DNA of 64,000 nucleotides from NCBI RefSeq assembly GCF_900114325.1, contig NZ_FOSR01000001.1, positions 1 through 64,000 of the forward strand, written 5' to 3'. Numbering within the stretch: position 1 is the stretch's first letter; every line of letters begins with the position of its first letter. The stretch is from Rhodanobacter glycinis (lineage in GTDB: Bacteria; Pseudomonadota; Gammaproteobacteria; Xanthomonadales; Rhodanobacteraceae). This document shows, piece after piece, positions 44,682 through 53,627 of the stretch. The position numbers were made by a program, and so were the translations under genes. Below the pieces are notes generated by a model. It did no database searches and had not been told where the DNA came from. It saw only the letters and a program-made list of their open reading frames with translations.

Positions 44682-45290
44682 ATGTCGCTCGTGCTGATCC
44701 TGATTCTCGCGGTCACGTGCATCGTTTCGTTCATCGCCTTCAAGAACCGCCAGGTGATGGATGACCTGATCCTGTGGCCGCCGGCGGTCGCCCGCAAGCG
44801 CGAGTATTACCGCCTGCTGACCTACGGCCTGGTGCATGCCGATGGCACCCATCTGTTTTTCAACATGCTCACGCTGTTCTTCTTCGGGCGGGCCATGGCA
44901 CCGGTCTACAACGCGTCGATGGGCATATTCGGTTTCGGGTTGTTCTACCTGGGCGGCTTGCTGGTATCGATCCTGCCGACCTATCTGAAGAACCGCAACA
45001 ACTCGAATTACTACAGCCTCGGCGCTTCGGGCGCCGTCTCGGCCGTGCTGTTCGGCTACATATTGTTTGCGCCGTGGTCGCAGATCCTGGTGCTGGTGAT
45101 TCCGATGCCGGCGATCATCTATGCGGTGTTGTACACGGCCTACTCGATCTACATGGATCGACGCGGACAGGATCACGTCAACCACAGTGCGCATCTCTGG
45201 GGTGCAGCCTATGGCGTGGTATTCACCATCGTGATGAATCCGCGGGTGTTGCCGCATTTTCTGGCGGCATTGTCACAACCCCACTTTTGA
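44682..45290 (+). CDS. Rhomboid family intramembrane serine protease
   Basis: This 202-residue membrane protein has six helices and the rhomboid catalytic pair: GASGAV with S116 and HSAHLWGA with H171. VHADGTHLFFNMLTLFFFG carries the conserved His and Asn of the oxyanion region. It should cleave transmembrane helices within the membrane; the substrate is unknown. It is transcribed divergently from the phzF-like gene, with a 110-base gap. Confidence 0.92.
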   Translation: MSLVLILILAVTCIVSFIAFKNRQVMDDLILWPPAVARKREYYRLLTYGLVHADGTHLFFNMLTLFFFGRAMAPVYNASMGIFGFGLFYLGGLLVSILPTYLKNRNNSNYYSLGASGAVSAVLFGYILFAPWSQILVLVIPMPAIIYAVLYTAYSIYMDRRGQDHVNHSAHLWGAAYGVVFTIVMNPRVLPHFLAALSQPHF

Positions 45291-45368
45291 CACGGGACGT
45301 ACGCTCACGTTCGAGTCATCATGGCAATGCCCATACTGGGCTGCCCATCACCGCAGGAGTAGGTACGC

Positions 45369-46190
45369 ATGGCAACGACACGCAAGTCGGCCGCGAAGAA
45401 ATCCTCGGCCAGCAAGACCAGCGCAGGCAAGCACGCAACGACACGACCGGCCGCGAAAAAGGCCGTAAAGAAGGCTTCGGCAAAGAAGGTTGCACCGAAG
45501 AAGAAAGTCACCGCGACACGCAAGACGGCAGCCAGCAAGTCCTCTCCGCGAAAGGCGGCAAAGAAGGCTGCCGCAACGCGCAAGACTCCGGCACGCAAGG
45601 TGGCGGCGAAAAAGACCGCGACAAGGAAAGCCGCGGTGAAGAAGACGACAGCCAGGAAGGCTGTTGCAAAGAAAACTGTCGCGAAGAAGACAGTCGCAAA
45701 GAAGGCCGCAGTGCGGAAGTCGGCGTCGGCAAAATCGCCGGTCGGGAAGCGCAGTACGAAGAAAGTGGCCGCGAAGAAGGCCCCAGCAAGAAAGACCCCG
45801 GTGAAAAAGCCCGTGGCGAAGAAGTCCGTGGCCAAAAAGGCCGCTGTCAGGAAAACCGCCAGCAAGAAGGCCGTGGCTCCGAAGACGGCAGGCAAGGCCG
45901 TACGCAAGGTCGTCGCGAAGAAGGCGGCTTCCACGCGCAAGGCACCGCCTGCGGCGCCGACACACATCACCCAGGAAGAGGCGGTGGCGCAGATCCAGGC
46001 CTTGCTGGAAGCCAAGCGCGAACGCGTGCAGAACGGGCCGAACTGGCCGGGCGCGGAAGCGCAGGCACACCATCCCGAATCCGACGTGCACGACGAACTG
46101 CCTTCGCATGCGAATGCATCTGGCGATGCGCCGCATGGCATCGGCCTGGCACATGCGCGCGGCGAAGGCATGAAGCGCGGCAAAAGCTGA
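45369..46190 (+). CDS. Histone H1-like Lys/Ala-rich nucleoid protein
   Basis: This 273-residue protein is dominated by repeats of the AAKK/KKAA/RKTA type over residues 1-200, like eukaryotic H1 tails and Pseudomonas AlgP. A different C-terminal domain follows (HITQEEAVAQIQALLEAKRERVQNGPNWPGAEAQ...). It is extremely basic and should bind DNA without sequence preference. The low-complexity DNA keeps several other frames open on both strands, but only this frame has a ribosome binding site (GGAG) and family-like composition. It follows the rhomboid gene. Confidence 0.88.
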   Translation: MATTRKSAAKKSSASKTSAGKHATTRPAAKKAVKKASAKKVAPKKKVTATRKTAASKSSPRKAAKKAAATRKTPARKVAAKKTATRKAAVKKTTARKAVAKKTVAKKTVAKKAAVRKSASAKSPVGKRSTKKVAAKKAPARKTPVKKPVAKKSVAKKAAVRKTASKKAVAPKTAGKAVRKVVAKKAASTRKAPPAAPTHITQEEAVAQIQALLEAKRERVQNGPNWPGAEAQAHHPESDVHDELPSHANASGDAPHGIGLAHARGEGMKRGKS

Positions 46191-46335
46191 ACCGGAATCC
46201 GCGGCGACGGAACGTGTCGCGGCAAGTGTTGTCATACAGGTGTCGTGCAGAAGTGCGACATCCGGTGCCGTTCGCTCAGTATCGGTTCAATCGTGCGGTG
46301 CCAGCGTGGTGTCGTGCCTTCCTGGAGGGAGCGCC

Positions 46336-46752
46336 ATGAAACGTCTGCCCATGAAACGTCTGATTGCCGGCTTGTCCATTCTTTGCGCCACGGCACTGCT
46401 GTCCGGCTGCTACGTGTCGCCCGATTACAGCTATGTGCGCGGCAACGGTTATACGGGTGGTGCCTATTACGGCAGCGGCCCGTCCGTGACCTATGACAAC
46501 AGCTATTACGCCTCGCCGTATTACGGCGGCTACGGTTGTTGCTGGGCGCCAGGCATCACCGTCGGTGGCGTCTGGTACAGCGGACACCGTTACTACCGGG
46601 GCGGCCATCGTTACTATCGCGGCGGTTATCGTGGGCGTTCCGACTACGGGCATGGTTACCACGGAGGGCACGGTCGTCCGGCGCCCTCGCATGGTCATGG
46701 TGGCGGACACTGGAATGGCGGACACGGCGGCCATCACCACGACGGCCATTGA
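46336..46752 (+). CDS. Gly/His/Tyr-rich lipoprotein
   Basis: This 138-residue protein has a lipoprotein signal (LIAGLSILCATALLSGC). The mature part is almost only Gly, Tyr and His: YYGSGPSVTYDNSYYASPYYGG, then HRYYRGG repeats and a C-terminal GHGGGHWNGGHGGHHHDGH. The His-rich tail could bind metals such as nickel or zinc. GGAGGGA precedes the ATG. The function is unknown. Confidence 0.75.
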   Translation: MKRLPMKRLIAGLSILCATALLSGCYVSPDYSYVRGNGYTGGAYYGSGPSVTYDNSYYASPYYGGYGCCWAPGITVGGVWYSGHRYYRGGHRYYRGGYRGRSDYGHGYHGGHGRPAPSHGHGGGHWNGGHGGHHHDGH

Positions 46753-46831
46753 GTGCCCGGCAAGCGGTTCGGGCGTGGTTGTGCGGCGCGGAGAGTCGTC
46801 CTGAGGTGTTCCGCTGCGTCACAATGACAAC

Positions 46832-47917
46832 ATGACCCGCCGCGGCAAATCCCCGTATCCATCATTTTCGATCAGGCTCATCGCATTCAGCGCGGTGAGC
46901 CTGTTGCTGTCGGCCTGCACCAACCTTGGCTACTACGTCCACGTCACGCATGGTGAAGGCGAGTTGCTGCTGCATCGCCGGGCGATCGACAAGGTGTTGC
47001 ACGACCCGGCCACGCCACCGGCGCTGGCGGCCCGGCTGGAATTGTCGCAGCGCGCCCGGCGCTTCGCCTCGCAGGCGCTCGGGCTGCCCGACAACCGCAG
47101 TTACACCTATTACGTGGATCTGCACCGCCCGTTCGTGGTGTGGAACGTGTTCGCCACGCCGCGCTTTTCCGTGCAGGCGGTGCCACACTGCTTTCCGTTT
47201 GCCGGTTGCGTGGCCTACCGGGGCTGGTTCAGCGAGGCGCGCGCGGATGCCGATGCCGCACGGCAGCGGGCCAGGGGCGATGATGTCTACGTGGGTGGCG
47301 TGCCGGCGTATTCCACGCTGGGCTGGTTCGCCGATCCGATCCTGTCCAGCATGCTGCGCTGGGACAACGACGAACTGGCCAGCACCATTTTCCATGAGCT
47401 GGCGCACCAGTTGATCTACGCCAAGGGCGATACCGCCTTCAATGAATCCTTCGCTACCTTCGTGCAGCGCGAGGGACTGCGCGAATGGCGCGCGTCGCGT
47501 GGCTTGCCGCCGACGGATGGCAAGGCGCAGGCGATGGATGAAGGCTTCACCCGGCTGGTGCTGGATCTGCGCGACAGGCTCAAAAAACTCTACGCCAGCG
47601 GCGAGGATGTCGAGGCCATGGAAGCGGGCAAGCAGCGCGAGATCGCCGCGTTCCGCCAGCGCTACGCCGCATGGCGCGAGGCGCACTGGCCCGGCGATCA
47701 TCGCTACGACGCCTGGGTAGCCAAGCCGATCAACAATGCGCGGCTGCTGCCGTTCGGCCTGTACGACCAATGGACGCCGGCTTTCGCCGAGCTGTTTCGC
47801 CAAAGCGACCGGAAATGGCCCGCGTTCTATGGTCGTGTGCGCGCGTTGGCGCATGAGTCGAAAGCGCAGCGTGACGAAACGTTGCAGGCGATGGTGGCGG
47901 CTGTCCCGACCGGCTGA
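46832..47917 (+). CDS. Predicted zinc aminopeptidase, lipoprotein
   Basis: This 361-residue protein has a lipoprotein signal (LIAFSAVSLLLSACT) and the zinc motif HELAHQ (H188, H192) with a downstream Glu in NESFATFVQREG. The opening NLGYYVHVTHGEGELLLHRRAID is typical of the proteobacterial 'aminopeptidase' family (PF10023). It acts in the envelope; its real substrates are not known. No ribosome binding site is visible before the ATG. It is convergent with the cytochrome gene, with two bases between the stops. Confidence 0.9.
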   Translation: MTRRGKSPYPSFSIRLIAFSAVSLLLSACTNLGYYVHVTHGEGELLLHRRAIDKVLHDPATPPALAARLELSQRARRFASQALGLPDNRSYTYYVDLHRPFVVWNVFATPRFSVQAVPHCFPFAGCVAYRGWFSEARADADAARQRARGDDVYVGGVPAYSTLGWFADPILSSMLRWDNDELASTIFHELAHQLIYAKGDTAFNESFATFVQREGLREWRASRGLPPTDGKAQAMDEGFTRLVLDLRDRLKKLYASGEDVEAMEAGKQREIAAFRQRYAAWREAHWPGDHRYDAWVAKPINNARLLPFGLYDQWTPAFAELFRQSDRKWPAFYGRVRALAHESKAQRDETLQAMVAAVPTG

Positions 47918-47919
47918 TC

Positions 47920-48732
47920 TCAGTGCGCAGCCTTGTGCTTCGCCATGTAGCGCAGGTAGTCCAGCACCGCATCCAGGTCGGCATCCGACAGCGACGCCTG
48001 CGTGGGAAAGCCGTGCATCTTCGCTCCGGGCCAGCGGTGCAGCGATTGCGGGTTGCGGATGAAGGCGCGCAACAGGTCGGCACGCAGATATTCGGTGGGG
48101 TTGTAGGGCAGGTTGAGATCCGGCCCCAGCGTGGCATCGCCTTCACCGTTGAGTGTGTGACAGGCGAAGCAGGTGCGCTTGAACACCGCGAAGCCGCGTC
48201 GTACCGGGCTGTCCTTGGGCACCGAGGCGCCGGGCACGATGGCCGGAAAGCGTGCATCCACGCCGTTCATGCGCCGGATCGAGGCGAGTTGGTAAGGCCA
48301 TTGTTCCGAGCCGATATGGGCGGCCTGGGGGTGAGTCCAGACCACGTAGAACGGGCCGGCGCTGCGGGTGTTGCCGGGCAGGGCAGGCCATGGCGCCGTG
48401 GTGGCCTCCACGGCGAGCCAGGCTTGCGAACCCTTCCGATTCAGGATCGCGGAGGCGGGAATCTCCGCGCTGAAACCGTCGGATGCCGCGAACCGGAGGT
48501 GATCGTCCGGGGCCAGTCCGGGCAGCAGCGCGCGCAAGGGCACGGCGCGGTAATGCATGGTGCGCTGGTAGGCCACGTCACCCGGAATCGTCACACTGCG
48601 GGCATCGGCACGGTGGAGCAACTGATCCGTGGTGAGTATCGTCACGCCATGGCCCAGGTCAATCTTCAACTGGGCCGCCTGGGCTGGCAGGGCAAGGCAT
48701 AGCGCGAGTGCGCACATCCAGCGCATCAACAT
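47920..48732 (-). CDS. Periplasmic c-type cytochrome fusion protein
   Basis: This 270-residue protein has a signal peptide (MCALALCLALPAQAA). A first domain resembles a molybdopterin-dependent-oxidoreductase-like fold (ILTTDQLLHRADARSVTIPGD... LRFAASDGFSAEIPASAILN), and then a mono-heme cytochrome c domain follows with CFACHTLNGEG and axial Met in KMHGFP. It would carry electrons in the periplasm. GGAG precedes the ATG at 48732. Confidence 0.82.
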   Translation of the reverse strand: MLMRWMCALALCLALPAQAAQLKIDLGHGVTILTTDQLLHRADARSVTIPGDVAYQRTMHYRAVPLRALLPGLAPDDHLRFAASDGFSAEIPASAILNRKGSQAWLAVEATTAPWPALPGNTRSAGPFYVVWTHPQAAHIGSEQWPYQLASIRRMNGVDARFPAIVPGASVPKDSPVRRGFAVFKRTCFACHTLNGEGDATLGPDLNLPYNPTEYLRADLLRAFIRNPQSLHRWPGAKMHGFPTQASLSDADLDAVLDYLRYMAKHKAAH

Positions 48733-48823
48733 GGCGTTCTCCGGCGACAAACCCCGGCATTGTAGCGGTCGGGCCGGCAGGTGCCGGGGAGTCCGGTGCC
48801 TGTCTGGTGGATAAACGCAGCCC

Positions 48824-48853
48824 TTGAACTTTCCTCCCGGCGACCACACTAAT
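48824..48853 (+). promoter_or_regulatory. Promoter of the candidate small RNA
   Basis: TTGAAC (48824-48829) and ACTAAT (48848-48853) are 18 bases apart and point at a start near 48860. Each hexamer matches four of six consensus bases. Confidence 0.5.
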
Positions 48854-48859
48854 TCATCG

Positions 48860-48985
48860 TATCGCCGTGACGGCGACAAGAAGCGGGGCAGAACATCGCG
48901 CCGCTGAGGGGCCGGCACCATCCTCCCCAAGGACGCCGACCTGACAGACCCCGCGTGCCCCTCCCCTGGTGCGCGGGGTTTTTTT
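48860..48985 (+). ncRNA. Candidate small RNA with C-rich loops (sX13-like)
   Basis: About 125 bases between a plausible promoter and a strong terminator carry no coding frame but several stems: CGCCG-TGA-CGGCG (48863-48875), AGCGG/CCGCT around 48882-48905, TCCT-CCCCA-AGGA (48921-48933) and the terminator CCCCGCG/CGCGGGG (48949-48978) with seven T. Two loops expose CCCC or CCTCCCC, which can pair with Shine-Dalgarno G-runs. This size and C-rich-loop design recalls sX13 of Xanthomonas. It could also be a leader of pncB, which starts at 49103. Confidence 0.5.
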
Positions 48986-49102
48986 ATGCCCGGGTGCCGG
49001 TTCGTCGAATGGATCATGCGGCCGGTGACGGGGATAATCGGGATTCCCGTTCCCCGGGCCCGGCTCATGGGCTGGCGAATCCCCGCATCACATGGACGAT
49101 CC

Positions 49103-50287
49103 ATGATCATCGAATCGTTGCTGGACACCGACCTGTACAAGTTCTCGATGATGCAGGTGGTGCTGCATCATTACCCTGCTGCCCACGTTGAATACCGTTT
49201 CAAGTGCCGCAACCCGGGCATCGAGCTGGTGCCGTACATCGACGAGATCCGCGCCGAACTGGCCGCGCTGTGCAGCCTGCGCTTCACCACCGACGAGCTG
49301 GACTACCTGCGCGAGATGCGCTTCATCAAGAGCGATTTCGTCGATTTTCTGGGCTTGTTCCAGCTCAATGCCAAGTACGTGACCATCGAGCCGGCCGAGG
49401 CCGGCAACGGCGAGATCGAGATCCGCATCGTCGGGCCGTGGCTGCACACGATCCTGTTCGAGGTGCCGTTGCTGGCGATCGTCAACGAGGTGTACTTCCG
49501 CAACACGCAGCCGGGGCTGGATCTGGCCGAGGGGCGGCGCCGCTTGCAGGCCAAGATCGCCCTGCTGCACGAGACGCCGGATTACGAGCACTGCCGCATT
49601 GCCGATTACGGTACCCGCCGGCGTTTCTCGCGGGTGTGGCATGAAGAGGTGCTCACCACCCTGCGCGACGGTCTCGACAAGCAACTGGCCGGCACCAGCA
49701 ATGTGTGGTTTGCACGGCGGCTCGGCCTGGTTCCGCTGGGCACGCTGGCGCACGAATACCTGCAGGCGCATCAGGCGCTGGGGCCGCGGCTGCGCGATTC
49801 ACAGGTATCCGCGCTGGAAACCTGGGCCATGGAATATCGGGGTGATCTCGGTATTGCCCTGTCGGATGTCTACGGGCTGGAAGCGTTCCTGCGCGACTTC
49901 GACATGTACTTCTGCAAGCTCTTCGACGGCGCCCGCCACGATTCGGGCGATCCGTTTGACTGGGGCGAGCGGATGATCGCGCACTACCGCGCCAACCGCG
50001 TCGACCCGCGTACCAAGGTGCTGGTCTTCAGCGACGGCCTGGACATCCCCAAGGTGATGCAGTTGTACGAGCATTTCCGCGGCCGCTGCCTGCTGGCGTT
50101 TGGCGTGGGCACCAACCTCAGCAACGACGTGGGCCCGGAGCCGCTCAACATCGTGATCAAGATGATCCGCTGCAACGGCCAGCCAGTGGCCAAGCTCAGC
50201 GACTCGCCCGGCAAGAACATGTGCGAGGACAAGGCTTACGTGGCCTACCTTCGGCAGGTGTTCGAGATTCCGGCCGAACAGGGCTGA
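49103..50287 (+). CDS. pncB: Nicotinate phosphoribosyltransferase
   Basis: This 394-residue enzyme makes nicotinate mononucleotide from nicotinate and PRPP in NAD salvage. The E. coli-type PncB pattern is seen throughout: [47 protein letters not shown] with the phosphorylated His region, [46 protein letters not shown] and [11 protein letters not shown]. The ATG at 49103 is used because sequence upstream lies in the small RNA and linker. A long leader separates it from the terminator at 48985. Confidence 0.96.
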   Translation: MIIESLLDTDLYKFSMMQVVLHHYPAAHVEYRFKCRNPGIELVPYIDEIRAELAALCSLRFTTDELDYLREMRFIKSDFVDFLGLFQLNAKYVTIEPAEAGNGEIEIRIVGPWLHTILFEVPLLAIVNEVYFRNTQPGLDLAEGRRRLQAKIALLHETPDYEHCRIADYGTRRRFSRVWHEEVLTTLRDGLDKQLAGTSNVWFARRLGLVPLGTLAHEYLQAHQALGPRLRDSQVSALETWAMEYRGDLGIALSDVYGLEAFLRDFDMYFCKLFDGARHDSGDPFDWGERMIAHYRANRVDPRTKVLVFSDGLDIPKVMQLYEHFRGRCLLAFGVGTNLSNDVGPEPLNIVIKMIRCNGQPVAKLSDSPGKNMCEDKAYVAYLRQVFEIPAEQG

Positions 50288-50327
50288 GGCGAGCTGCCGG
50301 GGCGCCCCGAAAACCTCACCGAAGCCG

Positions 50328-50407
50328 TGTAGGAGCGCACCTTGTGCGCGAATGCTTTGGCGCTTGATCGGAGTCAAAGGCATTCGCGCACAGGGTGCGC
50401 TCCTACA
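50328..50407. repeat. REP-like palindrome, copy 3
   Basis: TGTAGGAGCGCACCTTGTGC at the left faces GCACAGGGTGCGCTCCTACA at the right, and the inner GCGAATGCTTTGG pairs with CAAAGGCATTCGC. It lies between the convergent pncB and metQ genes. Confidence 0.88.
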
Positions 50408-50444
50408 AAAGCGGATTGTTCGAAGTGTTTCTGAGGGCTGCGCG

Positions 50445-51245
50445 TCAGAACGCCGGCAGCACCGCGCCGTGGTACTTCTTCTCGATGAACGCCTTGATCG
50501 TCGGGCTGGTCAGTGCCTTGGCCAGCTTCTGCACGCGCGGGTCGTCCTTGTTGTCGGGGCGGCCGACCAGGTAGTTCACATAGGGTGAATCCTTGTCCTC
50601 GATCAGCAGGGCGTCTTTCTGCGGATCGAGGCCGGCGGCCAGCGCGTAGTTGGTGTTGATCAGCGCCAGGTCGACCTCGTCCAGCGTGCGCGGCAGCATC
50701 GCCGCTTCCAGCTCCTTGAACTGCAGGTGCCTGGGGTTGGTGGTGATGTCCTTGAGCGTGGCCAGCGCATCGGACGGGTCCTTCAGCGTGATCAGGCCGT
50801 GCTTTGCCAGCAGAAGCAGGGCGCGGCTGTTGTTGCTGGGATCGTTGGGGATGGCCACGGTAGCGCCGTCGGGCAACTGGTTGATGTTCTTGTAGCGGTG
50901 CGAGTACGCGCCGAACGGCTCGATGTGCACGCCGACGATGGTGATCAGGTGCGTGCCGTGCTGGCGGTTGAAGGCATCCAGGTAGGGCTTGGTCTGGAAG
51001 TAATTGAGGTCGATATGCTTCTCGACCACCTGCATGTTCGGCTGCACGTAGTCGGCGAATACCTTGATCTTCAGATCCACGCCTTCCTTGGCCAGGATCG
51101 GCTTGACCTGCTTGAGAATCTCCGCGTGCGGTATGGCGGTGGCGGCTACGGTCAATATATGACTGTCTTCCTCGTCGTTCGACGAGCAGCCGACCAGCAA
51201 CAGCAGCCCCAGGGTGGCGACGATGGCGAGGATCAGCAGTTTCAT
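50445..51245 (-). CDS. metQ: D-methionine-binding lipoprotein MetQ
   Basis: This 266-residue lipoprotein (signal ILAIVATLGLLLLVGCSS) is the substrate-binding protein of the MetNIQ importer. Key family stretches are VAATAIPHAEILKQVKPILAKEGVDLKIKVFADYVQPN, LNYFQTKPYLDAFN, VAIPNDPSNNSRALLLLAKHGLI, ALINTNYALAAGL and DSPYVNYLVGR. It binds L- and D-methionine in the periplasm. It is the last gene of the metN-metI-metQ order, but a 64-base gap holds its own promoter and operator. Confidence 0.96.
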   Translation of the reverse strand: MKLLILAIVATLGLLLLVGCSSNDEEDSHILTVAATAIPHAEILKQVKPILAKEGVDLKIKVFADYVQPNMQVVEKHIDLNYFQTKPYLDAFNRQHGTHLITIVGVHIEPFGAYSHRYKNINQLPDGATVAIPNDPSNNSRALLLLAKHGLITLKDPSDALATLKDITTNPRHLQFKELEAAMLPRTLDEVDLALINTNYALAAGLDPQKDALLIEDKDSPYVNYLVGRPDNKDDPRVQKLAKALTSPTIKAFIEKKYHGAVLPAF

Positions 51246-51272
51246 GGAAGGCATTCTCTTGTGCGGTGCAAA

Positions 51273-51301
51273 AGAATAGCCGTCCATACGTCCAGATGCA
51301 A
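51273..51301 (-). promoter_or_regulatory. metQ promoter with operator in the spacer
   Basis: On the minus strand TTGCAT (-35, 51296-51301) and TATTCT (-10, 51273-51278) are exactly 17 bases apart. The spacer contains TGGACGTATGGACGGCTA, which is 16 of 18 identical to a site upstream of metN (53073-53090). It reads as two tandem 8-base units, GGACGTAT and GGACGGCT, each six of eight like the MetJ box AGACGTCT. Confidence 0.55.
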
Positions 51302-51309
51302 AACGACTT

Positions 51310-51996
51310 TCAGTGGCGTGAAAGGCGTGCCACCACGCGGTCGCCAATGACCTGCAGCCCTTGTACCAGAACGATCAGCAGCACCACCGTGACCACCATG
51401 TAGTCCGATTCGTAGCTCAGGTAGCCATATCGATAGGCCAGATCGCCAAGACCGCCGGAGCCGATCGCGCCACCCATCGCGGTATAGCCGACCAGGGCGA
51501 TGGCGGTGACCGTGATACCGGCGGCAATACCGGCGCGAGCCTCGGGCAGCAGGACGTGGCGCACGATCTGCCAGGTGCTGGCGCCCATCGCCTGGGCCGC
51601 CTCGATCACGCCGTCCTGCACTTCGCGCAGCGCGGTTTCCACCAGCCGGGCGAAGAACGGGGCCGCACCGATCACCAGGGGCGGAATCGCGCCGCGGATC
51701 CCCAGCTTGGTGCCGACCAGGAAGTAGGTGACCGGCATCAGCACGATCATCAGGATGATGAACGGCACCGAGCGCAGCACGTTCACCACCAGCGCGGTGA
51801 GACCGTACAGTTTCGGCATCGCGCGCAACTGGCCCTTGCCGGTGAGGTAGAGCAATACGCCCAGTGGCAGGCCGATCAACACGGTCAGCGCCAGCGAGCC
51901 GCCCAGCATCAGCAGGGTATCGATGCAGGCGCGGCCCAGTTCGCCCCAATCGTCGATGTTGGGAAACAGGGTGTGCAGCAGCGGGACGGTGGTCAT
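51310..51996 (-). CDS. metI: Methionine ABC transporter permease MetI
   Basis: This 228-residue protein has five transmembrane helices and the ABC permease loop [26 protein letters not shown] (EAA motif), which contacts the ATPase. [25 protein letters not shown] and [24 protein letters not shown] are typical of MetI. It forms the membrane channel of the methionine importer with MetN and MetQ. The start overlaps the metN stop by four bases (ATGA). Confidence 0.96.
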   Translation of the reverse strand: MTTVPLLHTLFPNIDDWGELGRACIDTLLMLGGSLALTVLIGLPLGVLLYLTGKGQLRAMPKLYGLTALVVNVLRSVPFIILMIVLMPVTYFLVGTKLGIRGAIPPLVIGAAPFFARLVETALREVQDGVIEAAQAMGASTWQIVRHVLLPEARAGIAAGITVTAIALVGYTAMGGAIGSGGLGDLAYRYGYLSYESDYMVVTVVLLIVLVQGLQVIGDRVVARLSRH

Positions 51997-53021
51997 GACG
52001 GGTTCTCCAGCGAAGCGACTTCCTCGATCTCGATGCCGGCGGTGCGGAGCGCTTCCAGCGCGGCGTCCACGTTGGCGCCATCCAGCGCCAGCGTGAGTTG
52101 CCCGTATGGCAATTCCTTGATGCGGTCGATGCGGCCGGCGAGGATGTTGAAGTCGACCCCGGTGTCGCGCATCACCCGGCTCAGAGTCGGGGTCCAGGTG
52201 GCCTCGCCGCGGAAGGACAGGCGCAGGATGCGGCCTGGCACGTGGGCGTAGGGCGTCTGCCTTGTACTGGCGGCTTCTTCCGGCAGCGCCTCCTCCACGA
52301 AGCGGCGCGTGGTGGGGTGGCGCGGATGCAGGAACACGTCGGCGACCGCCCCCGTTTCCACGACGTGTCCGGCATCCAGTACGGCCACGCGGTCGCAGAC
52401 ACGGCGCACCACGTCCATCTCGTGGGTAATCAGCACGATGGTCAGCTTCAGTTCGCGGTTGATCTCGGCCAGGAGTGCCAGCACGTCGCCGGTGGTCTGC
52501 GGGTCGAGCGCGCTGGTGGCCTCGTCGCAAAGCAGGATGGACGGCCGGTTGGCCAGCGCGCGGGCAATGCCGACGCGCTGCTTCTGGCCACCGGAAAGCT
52601 GCGACGGATACTTGTCGGCATGCGCTTGCAGTCCCACCCGCGCCAGCAGTTCGTCGACGCGGGCGCGGATCGCCTTGGCATCGCGCTCGCCGGCCAGGCG
52701 CAGCGGAAAGGCGATGTTGTCCGCCACGGTCTGCGAGCCGAGCAGGTTGAAGTGCTGGAAGATCATGCCGATGCGCCGCCGTTGTGCGCGCAACGCCGGC
52801 TCGTCCAGCGAGGTCATGTCGATGTCGTCGATCAGCACGCGGCCGCCACTGGGGCGCTCAAGCAGGTTGATCAGGCGCACCAGTGTGGATTTGCCCGCGC
52901 CGGAATGGCCGATGATGCCGAACACTTCGCCGTCGGCGATCTCCAGATCAAGCGGTTGCAATGCGGGAACGTCCCGGCCGTCGACACGGTAGGATTTGTG
53001 GACATCGAGGAAGCGGATCAC
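51993..53021 (-). CDS. metN: Methionine ABC transporter ATP-binding protein MetN
   Basis: This 342-residue ATPase has Walker [11 protein letters not shown]-loop FQHFNLL, signature [15 protein letters not shown], Walker [13 protein letters not shown] and switch His in [10 protein letters not shown]-terminal NIL domain (about 255-342) senses methionine and inhibits transport when the cell is full. It is the first gene of the operon. A conserved motif lies about 55 bases upstream, in the region shared with the divergent glutathione peroxidase gene. Confidence 0.96.
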   Translation of the reverse strand: MIRFLDVHKSYRVDGRDVPALQPLDLEIADGEVFGIIGHSGAGKSTLVRLINLLERPSGGRVLIDDIDMTSLDEPALRAQRRRIGMIFQHFNLLGSQTVADNIAFPLRLAGERDAKAIRARVDELLARVGLQAHADKYPSQLSGGQKQRVGIARALANRPSILLCDEATSALDPQTTGDVLALLAEINRELKLTIVLITHEMDVVRRVCDRVAVLDAGHVVETGAVADVFLHPRHPTTRRFVEEALPEEAASTRQTPYAHVPGRILRLSFRGEATWTPTLSRVMRDTGVDFNILAGRIDRIKELPYGQLTLALDGANVDAALEALRTAGIEIEEVASLENPS

Positions 53022-53072
53022 GGCGGTTCAGCGGTGGGGCGGGCGGGTATTCTAGGGGATGTGTGCCTTGGG

Positions 53073-53090
53073 CGTAGACTTCCATACGTC
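53073..53090. promoter_or_regulatory. Putative methionine-regulon operator upstream of metN
   Basis: The plus-strand sequence TAGACTTCCATACGTCCA is 16 of 18 identical to the site in the metQ promoter (51277-51294). On the metN strand it reads GGACGTAT-GGAAGTCT, two tandem units each six of eight like a MetJ box. Repetition at two genes of one pathway supports a shared regulator, whose identity is unknown. Confidence 0.55.
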
Positions 53091-53126
53091 CATCCCGCCA
53101 TTTTCCCCTTTGTGGAATCCATCGAC

Positions 53127-53600
53127 ATGACCAGCATCTACGATTTCAGCGCACGCGACATCGATGGCCAGGAACGCTCGCTGGCCGAATGGCAGGGCAA
53201 GACCCTGCTGATCGTCAACGTGGCCTCGAAATGCGGGTTCACCCCGCAGTACAAGGGGCTTGAGGCACTGTGGCGCGAGTATCGCGACCGCGATGTGGCG
53301 GTGTTGGGCTTTCCCTGCGACCAGTTCGGCCACCAGGAGCCGGGCGACGAGGCCGAAATCCGCAACTTCTGCAGCACCAGCTACGAGGTCAGCTTTCCGT
53401 TGTTCGCCAAGATCGAGGTGAATGGCGCGAACACCCACCCGCTCTACAAGTGGCTGAAGAGCGAAGGCAAGGGCATTCTCGGCAGCGAGGCGATCAAGTG
53501 GAACTTCACCAAGTTCCTGGTCGGCCCCGACGGCCAGGTGCGCAAGCGCTACGCCCCCACCGACACGCCGGAGAAGATTGCCCGCGACCTGGCTGGCTGA
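53127..53600 (+). CDS. Glutathione peroxidase (Cys type)
   Basis: This 157-residue protein is a BtuE-like peroxidase: IVNVASKCGFTPQYKGLEALW with peroxidatic C36, GFPCDQFGHQEPGDEAEI with the resolving Cys region and Gln, and KWNFTKFLVGPDGQ with the Trp and Asn of the tetrad. No selenocysteine is used. It reduces peroxides in the cytoplasm, probably with thioredoxin as donor. It is transcribed divergently from the met operon. Confidence 0.94.
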   Translation: MTSIYDFSARDIDGQERSLAEWQGKTLLIVNVASKCGFTPQYKGLEALWREYRDRDVAVLGFPCDQFGHQEPGDEAEIRNFCSTSYEVSFPLFAKIEVNGANTHPLYKWLKSEGKGILGSEAIKWNFTKFLVGPDGQVRKRYAPTDTPEKIARDLAG

Positions 53601-53627
53601 GTCGGGGCCACCGGGAGCGCGGAATTA

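Noticed and set aside
45305-46235. Long open frames antisense to the histone-like gene, and one in another plus frame
   Set aside because: They arise from AAG/GCC repeats, have no ribosome binding site, and read as low-complexity Leu/Phe/Ala or Gly/Arg sequence unlike any family.
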